DNA of 13,169 nt, from positions 1 through 13,169 of the forward strand of contig JAEWOJ010000183.1 of assembly GCA_023399815.1 (NCBI GenBank). Reading direction: 5' to 3'. Both the position numbers and the translations under genes were made by a program. Positions 1 to 4,664 of this stretch are shown here, one piece after another. The notes below the pieces were generated by a model. That model worked only from the letters and a program-made list of their open reading frames with translations, made no database searches and had not been told where the DNA came from. The first letter of the stretch is position 1. Each line of letters opens with the position of its first letter. Source of the DNA: Pseudomonadota bacterium (lineage in GTDB: Bacteria; Pseudomonadota; Gammaproteobacteria; Xanthomonadales; Xanthomonadaceae).

Positions 1-189
1 TTGCACGGCCTGCCGCTGCTGGTGCAATGCCTGCTGCGCGCCGGCGCCGACCCGGACCTGCGCGACGCGCTGGGCCGCAGCCCGCGCGAGATCGCGGTCA
101 TGCGCGGCTTCATCGACGTGGCCGGCGAGTTCGAGCCGGCGGTGCCGGGCGTGTCGTCGATGGCGCGGTTCCTGCGCGACCGCGGCTGA
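1..189 (+). CDS. Ankyrin-repeat protein, C-terminal fragment (5' end outside window)
   Basis: The frame is open from the first base and ends at TGA 187-189, giving about 62 residues. The segment LLRAGADPDLRDALGRSPREIA is a good ankyrin-repeat consensus: a helix ending in GADPD, then the turn D-x-x-GRSP and the next helix. It is followed by about 25 residues without repeats ending in MARFLRDRG. Ankyrin repeats mediate protein-protein contacts, and the partner cannot be told from this fragment. The TTG at position 1 is in frame but is probably an internal codon, because the repeat is already under way there. The gene converges with the antiporter gene at 413, and a strong hairpin begins 20 nt after its stop. 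Ankyrin assignment is fairly sure; whether the whole protein is exported or an effector is unknown. Confidence 0.75.
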   Translation: MHGLPLLVQCLLRAGADPDLRDALGRSPREIAVMRGFIDVAGEFEPAVPGVSSMARFLRDRG

Positions 190-208
190 CCGCGCCGTCA
201 TCGTCCAT

Positions 209-230
209 GCAGCGGCCCCGTGGCCGCTGC
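209..230 (+). terminator. Hairpin after ankyrin gene, terminator candidate
   Basis: GCAGCGGCC (209-217) and GGCCGCTGC (222-230) form a perfect 9-bp stem with a 4-nt CCGT loop, 20 nt after the ankyrin stop. No T-run follows, so it is either a weak intrinsic terminator or a transcript-stabilising 3' hairpin. The REP-like arm begins 2 nt later. Confidence 0.5.
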
Positions 231-231
231 C

Positions 232-299
232 GTAGGAGCGACGTCAGTCGCGATGGGGCTTTACCGGGACTGCCCGTTCGCGACTGACGTCGCTCCTAC
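232..299. repeat. REP-like palindromic element (22-bp perfect inverted repeat)
   Basis: The left arm 232-253 starts GTAGGAGCGACG and ends GTCGCGA. The right arm 278-299 is its exact reverse complement. The 24-nt spacer is TGGGGCTTTACC-GGGACTGCCCGT. The element lies between two convergent genes, the usual place for REPs. Arms beginning GTAGGAGCG are, from general knowledge, widespread in xanthomonad genomes and are thought to be mobilised by RAYT transposases. No RAYT gene is in the window. It may also stabilise the 3' ends of both converging transcripts. Confidence 0.8.
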
Positions 300-319
300 A
301 GGGGGACAGGCAGGGCCGC

Positions 320-331
320 GGGGGGGGGGGG
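320..331. repeat. Homopolymer tract of 12 G
   Basis: Twelve consecutive G residues lie in the intergenic region, 21 nt after the REP right arm and 81 nt beyond the stop of the antiporter gene. Such tracts slip during replication and sequencing. It is in neither gene, so no reading frame switches with it. Confidence 0.85.
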
Positions 332-412
332 CTTCCCTGCGGCAGGATTCCCCGATGACGCCGGAGCCCGGGCCGCAGCCTGCTATCGCCTGCACGGCGC
401 GCCGCGCCGGAC

Positions 413-2224
413 TCACTCGCCGCCGGCCGCCGGCTTTTCCGCTGCCGCGCCGCCATCGCCGGCGTCGGCCTCGAACAGGTGCATCAGGTCGGCGCGGGCG
501 TCGCGCGAGGTCTGGATCACCGCCGCTTCGTCGTCGTAGACCAGGTGCTGGGCCTTGAGCAGCTGTTCGTCGTGCTCGCGGAAGCGGCGCACGTGTTCGC
601 GGGCCGTGGCGGCGGGGATGCCCAGTTCGGTGAGCACGCGCTCGCCGACTTCCAGGCTGGAGCCGAACACCTCGCGGAACGGCTCGGCCGACATGTCCAT
701 CAGCTTCCACGCGTGCTGGCGGTTGCGCGCGCGCGCCAGCACCCTGGCCTGCGGATACAGGCGGCGCACCAGCCGCACCGCGCGCAGGTTGGTGTCCGGG
801 TCGTCCATGGCCATCACGAACACGCGGATCTGGTCGCCGCCGGCCGCGCGCAGCAGGTCGGGCCGGGTGGGATCGCCGTAGTAGAGATGGCTGCCGAAGC
901 GGCGCAGGTCCTCGACCGTATGCGGATCGGATTCCAGCGCCACGAACGGGATCCTTCGCGCGGTGAGCAGGCGCGCGACGATCTGGCCGAAGCGGCCCAT
1001 GCCGGCGATCAACACCTGCGGGTGCCGGGCCTGCGCCTCGCCCAGGTCGTCCGGCGCGCGCTGCGGGGCGGCGCCCGGGGTGCGCTGCACCAGGTGCTTG
1101 AGGCCGATCATCAGCAGCGGCGTCAGCGCCATCGACAGGCTGACGATGGCGACCAGGCGGTCGTGGTTGATGCGTCCCAGCAGGCTGGCGCGCTCGGCCT
1201 CGTTGAACACCACGAAGGCGAACTCGCCGCCCAGCCACAGCACGCTGCCGAGCATCAACGCGCTGCGCAGCGGCATCCGCGCGGCCAGGCCGATCAGCAC
1301 CAGCAGGCTGAACTTGACCACCAGCAGCACGCCGACGCCGATGGCGATCACCACCGGCTCGGCGGCGATGCGCGCCAGGTCGATGCTCATGCCCACGGCG
1401 ATGAAGAACAGCCCCAGCAGCAGGCTCTTGAACGGCTCGATCTGCGATTCGATCTCGTGGCGGAACTCCGAATCGGCCAGCAGCACGCCGGCCAGGAACG
1501 CGCCCAGGCTCGGGCTCAGGCCGGCCTTCTGCATCAGCCAGGCCGTGCCCAGCACCACCAGCAGCGCGCTGGCGGTGAACACCTCCGGCATGCGCGTGCG
1601 CGCGACCATGCCGAACAGGTGGCGCAGCACCGGTCGCCCGAGCAGGATCACCACCACCAGCGTGCCCACGGCGCTGGCCACGTTCTGCCAGCTGAGCGTC
1701 TCGTTGCGGATGCCGCCCAGCAGCGGGATCGCCGCCAGCAGCGGGATGGCGACCAGGTCCTGGAACAGCAGGATGGCGAAGCCGAAGCGGCCGAAGTCGC
1801 TGTTGATCGCCTTGTGCTCGGACAGCAGCTGCAGGCCGACCGCGGTGGAGGACAGCGCCAGCGCGGTGCCGACCACCAGCGCGCTCTTCCACTGGAAGTG
1901 GTACAGCAGCAACAGCCCGCCAAGCACGCCGGCGGTGGCCAGCACCTGCAGCGTGCCGCCGCCGAACACCGGGCGCCTCATCACCATCAACCGCGCCGGC
2001 GACAGTTCCAGCCCGATCAGGAACAGCAGCATCACCACGCCGATCTCGGCGGCATTGAGGATGCGGTCGGCATCCTGCACGAAGGCCAGCACGTGCGGGC
2101 CCAGCACCACGCCGGCGGCCAGGTAGCCCAGCACCGCGCCCAGCCCGAAGCGTTTGAACACGGGCACGGCGATCACCGCCGCCAGCAGCAGTACCAGGGC
2201 CAGCTCCAGACCGCCGCCATGCAT
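413..2224 (-). CDS. kefB: KefB/KefC-type K+/H+ antiporter (CPA2 family) with RCK domain
   Basis: This 603-aa inner-membrane protein is close to E. coli KefB/KefC in length (about 600-620). Residues 1-380 are hydrophobic with 12-13 likely membrane spans. Hallmarks are SSTAVGLQLL (125-134), FQDLVAIPLLA (154-164), the H256..IEPFK..LLLGLFFIAVGMSID loop and span (256-282), and GGEFAF (332-337). The cytoplasmic RCK/TrkA-N domain starts near 402 with the nucleotide-binding loop GMGRFGQ (408-414) and continues with YYGD (448-451). By family, it exchanges K+ for H+ and is gated by glutathione adducts or NAD(H), protecting against electrophiles. No KefF/KefG-like subunit is adjacent. In the regulatory loop, the acidic position of KefC (..ESDIEPFK..) is Gln261 here. 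The start is ATG 2224, with a weak GAG upstream; GTG 2233 is an alternative. KefB versus KefC cannot be settled. It is divergent from mgtE. Confidence 0.88.
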   Translation of the reverse strand: MHGGGLELALVLLLAAVIAVPVFKRFGLGAVLGYLAAGVVLGPHVLAFVQDADRILNAAEIGVVMLLFLIGLELSPARLMVMRRPVFGGGTLQVLATAGVLGGLLLLYHFQWKSALVVGTALALSSTAVGLQLLSEHKAINSDFGRFGFAILLFQDLVAIPLLAAIPLLGGIRNETLSWQNVASAVGTLVVVILLGRPVLRHLFGMVARTRMPEVFTASALLVVLGTAWLMQKAGLSPSLGAFLAGVLLADSEFRHEIESQIEPFKSLLLGLFFIAVGMSIDLARIAAEPVVIAIGVGVLLVVKFSLLVLIGLAARMPLRSALMLGSVLWLGGEFAFVVFNEAERASLLGRINHDRLVAIVSLSMALTPLLMIGLKHLVQRTPGAAPQRAPDDLGEAQARHPQVLIAGMGRFGQIVARLLTARRIPFVALESDPHTVEDLRRFGSHLYYGDPTRPDLLRAAGGDQIRVFVMAMDDPDTNLRAVRLVRRLYPQARVLARARNRQHAWKLMDMSAEPFREVFGSSLEVGERVLTELGIPAATAREHVRRFREHDEQLLKAQHLVYDDEAAVIQTSRDARADLMHLFEADAGDGGAAAEKPAAGGE

Positions 2225-2344
2225 CGGTATCACGCTCGAAAGAAGAGAGGGAAAGACAGCCTGCCGCTGGATCGCACGCGGGCGGATGCCTGCAGGGAAG
2301 AGTAACGCGCGGCCACCGGCCTGGAAAAATCCGCGGCACCGCGC

Positions 2345-2373
2345 TTGACCCGGTTGCGGGGTGGCCGCAGACT
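2345..2373 (+). promoter_or_regulatory. Possible mgtE promoter (weak)
   Basis: TTGACC (2345-2350) is separated by 17 nt from CAGACT (2368-2373). The first box matches the sigma-70 -35 consensus at 5 of 6 positions; the second matches the -10 at only 3 of 6. It is placed sensibly, about 200 nt ahead of mgtE and 50 nt ahead of the small leader ORF. In DNA this GC-rich, chance matches are less common for the -35 but the -10 is unconvincing. Confidence 0.3.
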
Positions 2374-2422
2374 CCCGCAGCCGCCGGCCTGCGCCGCGCG
2401 GCGACCTTCCGGAGTCCCACCC

Positions 2423-2479
2423 ATGCCCAGCGACAGTAGAAGTCGACCTCGTTCGACGCCAGCGACGGTGAACGCCTGA
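2423..2479 (+). CDS. Possible leader-peptide ORF upstream of mgtE
   Basis: ATG 2423 to TGA 2477-2479 encodes 18 residues, MPSDSRSRPRSTPATVNA. A GGAG Shine-Dalgarno (2411-2414) sits 8 nt before the ATG, better placed than the one for mgtE itself. The peptide has Pro at 2, 9 and 13 and Arg at 6, 8 and 10, and uses codons rare in this GC-rich DNA (AGT, AGA, AGT, CGA as codons 5-8). It ends 73 nt before mgtE, and two perfect palindromes lie in between. Short Pro-rich leader ORFs regulate the Mg2+ transporter gene mgtA in Salmonella (MgtL); a like role here is inference. It could equally be a chance ORF, and the rare codons argue either way. Confidence 0.3.
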   Translation: MPSDSRSRPRSTPATVNA

Positions 2480-2504
2480 CACGGGCCGGTTCGCCGGTGC
2501 CGGC

Positions 2505-2539
2505 GTTGCGGCCGCAACCAGCAGCCGACCGCGGTCGGC
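2505..2539 (+). promoter_or_regulatory. Two perfect palindromes in mgtE leader
   Basis: GTTGCGGCCGCAAC (2505-2518, 14 bp) and GCCGACCGCGGTCGGC (2524-2539, 16 bp) are both perfect palindromes with centres exactly 20 bp apart. The second ends where the probable mgtE Shine-Dalgarno (AAGG, 2540-2543) begins. They could be paired operator sites for a dimeric repressor on one face of the helix. As RNA they could form structures that limit access to the ribosome binding site, though perfect palindromes without a loop make poor hairpins. No known Mg2+ riboswitch pattern is recognisable. Confidence 0.4.
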
Positions 2540-2552
2540 AAGGCGAACCACG

Positions 2553-3923
2553 ATGAACCAGAAACAACTCCTGCGTCCGGCAGCGGATGCCAGCACCCTG
2601 AGCGCGCCACTGGCGGAGTTCAACACCGCCGACGCGGTGGTCTACCTCAACCAGCTCGAACGTTCCCAAGCCGCCGGGATGCTGGCCGCGCTGCCGTTGC
2701 CGCGCGCGGTCAAGCTGCTGGAGGCACCCGAACTGCACGATGCCGGCGAGCTGGTCGCCGCGCTGCCGCCGGCCCGCGCCGCCGCGCTGCTCGGGCTGAT
2801 GGCCGACGACCGCGCCACCGACATCGTCCACGAGCTGGACGAGGACGAGCGCGCGCGGCTGATCCCGCTGCTCGACCCGGAGGCGCGCCGTTCGATCCAG
2901 TTGCTGCTCAGCTATTCGCCCAACACCGCCGGCGCGCTGATGACCACCGAGTTCGTCAGCGTCCCGGCCGACTGGACCGTCGCCCAGACCCTGCAGCACA
3001 TCCGCGAGGTCGAGCGCACCCGCGAGACGGTCTACGCGATCTACGTGCTCGACCCGCAGAGCCATCAACTGCGGCAGGTGGTGACCATGCGCCGGCTGAT
3101 CACCGGCGTGCCGTCCGATTCCATCCTCGACGTGGCCCAGGTCAACCCGCCGGTCAGCGTCGGCCCGCAGCTGGACCAGGAAGAAGTGGCGCAGCTGATC
3201 CGCCGCCACGACCTGCTGGCGATCCCGGTGGTGGACGCGCAGCAGCACATGCTCGGCATCGTCACCGTGGACGACATCCTCGACGCGCTGATCGACGAAT
3301 CCACCGAGGACGTGCACAAGTTCGGCGGCGTCGAGGCGCTGGACCGGCCATACATGCAGATCGGTTTCCTCGACATGATCAGGAAGCGCGCCGGCTGGCT
3401 GAGTGTGCTGTTCCTCGGCGAGATGCTCACCGCCAGCGCGATGCAGCACTACGAGGACGAACTGGCGCGCGCGGTGGTGCTGACCCTGTTCATCCCGCTG
3501 ATCATGAGTTCGGGCGGCAACTCCGGCTCGCAGGCGACCTCGCTGCTGATCCGCTCGCTGGCGCTGCACGAACTGCGCCTGCGCGACTGGTGGAAGGTCG
3601 CCCTGCGCGAGGTGCCCACCGGCGTGGTGCTCGGCGGCATCCTCGGCCTGCTGGCCATCGTGCGTATCACCGTCTGGCAGCTGGCCGGCCTGCACGACTA
3701 CGGCGAGCACTGGAAGCTGCTGGCGGCGACCATCGGCGCGGCGCTGGTGGGCATCGTCACCTTCGGCTCGCTGTCCGGCTCGATGCTGCCGTTCGTGCTC
3801 AAGCGCCTGGGCTTCGACCCGGCCAGCGCCTCGGCGCCGTTCGTGGCCACGCTGGTGGACGTGACCGGCCTGGTCATCTACTTCAGCATCGCCGCGATGA
3901 TCCTGGGCGGGACGCTGTTGTAG
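2553..3923 (+). CDS. mgtE: Magnesium transporter/channel MgtE
   Basis: The 456-aa protein has the full MgtE architecture. The helical MgtE_N domain is at about 20-120. A CBS pair follows at about 130-185 and 195-250. The connecting helix leads into a C-terminal membrane region of five spans (about 280-456). The signatures PLIMSSGGNSGSQ (315-327) and DPASASAPF..TLVDVTGL (422-440) are the MgtE pore hallmarks. Asp436 corresponds to the pore Asp that binds Mg2+ in the Thermus protein. By family it is a homodimeric inner-membrane Mg2+-selective channel, closed when the N and CBS domains bind cytosolic Mg2+. ATG 2553 has AAGG 9 nt upstream. Its neighbour on the other strand is the Kef-type antiporter, so both sides of the intergenic region control cation transport. 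It converges with brnA, with a hairpin between them. Confidence 0.95.
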   Translation: MNQKQLLRPAADASTLSAPLAEFNTADAVVYLNQLERSQAAGMLAALPLPRAVKLLEAPELHDAGELVAALPPARAAALLGLMADDRATDIVHELDEDERARLIPLLDPEARRSIQLLLSYSPNTAGALMTTEFVSVPADWTVAQTLQHIREVERTRETVYAIYVLDPQSHQLRQVVTMRRLITGVPSDSILDVAQVNPPVSVGPQLDQEEVAQLIRRHDLLAIPVVDAQQHMLGIVTVDDILDALIDESTEDVHKFGGVEALDRPYMQIGFLDMIRKRAGWLSVLFLGEMLTASAMQHYEDELARAVVLTLFIPLIMSSGGNSGSQATSLLIRSLALHELRLRDWWKVALREVPTGVVLGGILGLLAIVRITVWQLAGLHDYGEHWKLLAATIGAALVGIVTFGSLSGSMLPFVLKRLGFDPASASAPFVATLVDVTGLVIYFSIAAMILGGTLL

Positions 3924-3932
3924 CCACGGCAT

Positions 3933-3982
3933 GCAACTGGCGGCCTCCGTTCCTGGATGACAGGTGCGGGCCGCCGGGTTGC
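3933..3982. terminator. Hairpin between convergent mgtE and brnA
   Basis: GCAAC (3933-3937) plus GGCGGCC (3939-3945) pair with GGCCGCC (3969-3975) plus GTTGC (3978-3982), giving 12 paired positions around a 1/2-nt internal loop. An inner CCTG/CAGG (3952-3955/3961-3964) closes the apex. It begins 10 nt after the mgtE stop and ends 4 nt before the brnA stop codon, which suits a bidirectional terminator. There is no strong T-run on either side. Confidence 0.5.
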
Positions 3983-3986
3983 ACGC

Positions 3987-4202
3987 TTATTTCCAGGACA
4001 GGTCCAGCGTCCTGTGCGACGCCGCGCAGTCCTTCAGGTAAAGATTGATCAGGCTCTGGTAGGGGATGCCGACCTTCTCGGAAATCCCCTTGAAGTAGTC
4101 GATGGCGTCCTCGTCCAGGCGGATGGTGATCTGCCGCTTGAGCTGTGCCGCATACGGGTTCTTGCGGGCCTTGGAGAAGTCGTATTCCTTGCGCATGGTC
4201 AT
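3987..4202 (-). CDS. brnA: BrnA-type antitoxin (type II toxin-antitoxin)
   Basis: The 71-aa protein opens MTMRKEYDFSKARKNPYA and has the BrnA core KRQITIRLDEDAIDYFK (22-38) then GIPYQSLINLYLKDCA (45-60). This is a ribbon-helix-helix DNA-binding fold, with the ITIRL strand followed by two helices. In BrnTA systems, BrnA neutralises the ribonuclease BrnT and the complex represses its own promoter. The toxin frame lies directly upstream with 4 nt between its stop and this ATG, the normal brnT-brnA order and coupling. Met3 (4196) is an equally plausible start, and neither has a strong ribosome binding site. The toxin frame is interrupted (see next entry), so this may now be an orphan antitoxin and autorepressor. 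Confidence 0.87.
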   Translation of the reverse strand: MTMRKEYDFSKARKNPYAAQLKRQITIRLDEDAIDYFKGISEKVGIPYQSLINLYLKDCAASHRTLDLSWK

Positions 4203-4206
4203 TGTC

Positions 4207-4491
4207 TCAGTCGGTATAGACGCGGGTCTCGTGGGTGGTGGCCCCCCTGGCCGAGATGATGCGGATGGTGTTGTCTGCGTTCCGGCAGCAGTGGCACACG
4301 ACCAGCAGCTTCAGGCTGGCGCTGAGGCCCAGCAGGATGAAACGCTCCTCATCCGCCGAATGATCGGGGTCGTCGATCAGTTTCGCCCGTTCGTCGGCAA
4401 AGGCCGACCTGGCTTCTTCGAAGCTGACCCCATGCTTCTTTAGGTTCGATGCAGCCTTGGCCGCGTCTCATTCGAAATGAAGATGTGGCAT
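4207..4491 (-). pseudogene. brnT: brnT toxin gene with premature stop at codon 8
   Basis: Read from ATG 4491, the frame gives MPHLHFE, then TGA at 4470-4468, then DAAKAASNLKKHGVSFEEAR and on through LLGLSASLKLLVVCH and TIRIISARGATTHETRVYTD to the natural stop at 4209-4207. Everything after codon 8 is a complete, collinear BrnT (RNase toxin, about 90 aa). The family consensus at this point is FEWD, so TGA replaces the Trp codon TGG by one transition (C to T at 4468 on the given strand). An in-frame ATG also exists at 4500. After the stop there is no ATG, GTG or TTG until a GTG deep in the C-terminal half, so reinitiation could not give a whole toxin. Sequencing error or stop readthrough are the alternatives. 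The gene overlaps nothing and precedes brnA. Confidence 0.85.
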
Positions 4492-4499
4492 GTTCGACA

Positions 4500-4521
4500 T
4501 GTAACTACATTGTAATTGCAT
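4500..4521 (-). promoter_or_regulatory. brnTA promoter -10 and 11-bp tandem repeat, operator candidate
   Basis: On the given strand, TGTAACTACAT (4500-4510) is followed directly by TGTAATTGCAT (4511-4521), 9 of 11 bases identical and one helical turn apart. On the minus strand a good -10 box, TACAAT (4514-4509), lies inside. The repeat is AT-rich in otherwise GC-rich surroundings. Spaced half-sites overlapping the -10 are what an RHH autorepressor such as BrnA would use. No convincing -35 is visible. If this -10 is used, the transcript would begin within a few bases of the ATG at 4500, making a leaderless mRNA. Confidence 0.45.
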
Positions 4522-4664
4522 CCGCAACGGGGCTACGTCACGGCCGTGATTCCCTCGTCGCCTGCCGGGAGGTCTGCGGCCATCGTCCCCGGGCTTGATT
4601 ACGCTCATGCCGCCGGCGCCCGTACGCGTGTACCTTTGATCGCGTTCCCGTTGTCGGCGCCGCG

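Noticed and set aside
479..2305. 608-aa open frame antisense to the antiporter gene
   Set aside because: It is rich in His, Gln and Arg with no recognisable fold, mirroring the codons of the membrane protein on the other strand.
2374..2552. Known Mg2+ (M-box) or Mn2+ (yybP-ykoY) riboswitch upstream of mgtE
   Set aside because: No recognisable conserved core of either class could be picked out; the visible structure is palindromes and a small ORF.
261..3932. 1223-aa open frame on the minus strand spanning kefB and mgtE
   Set aside because: It is a shadow frame of GC-rich coding DNA: Arg/Ala/Gly/Gln-rich without domains, and it crosses two well-supported genes in other frames.
4468..4470. Selenocysteine at the brnT TGA
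   Set aside because: The position is Trp, not Cys, in the family, there is no obvious bacterial SECIS hairpin directly after it, and no selenoprotein genes are nearby.
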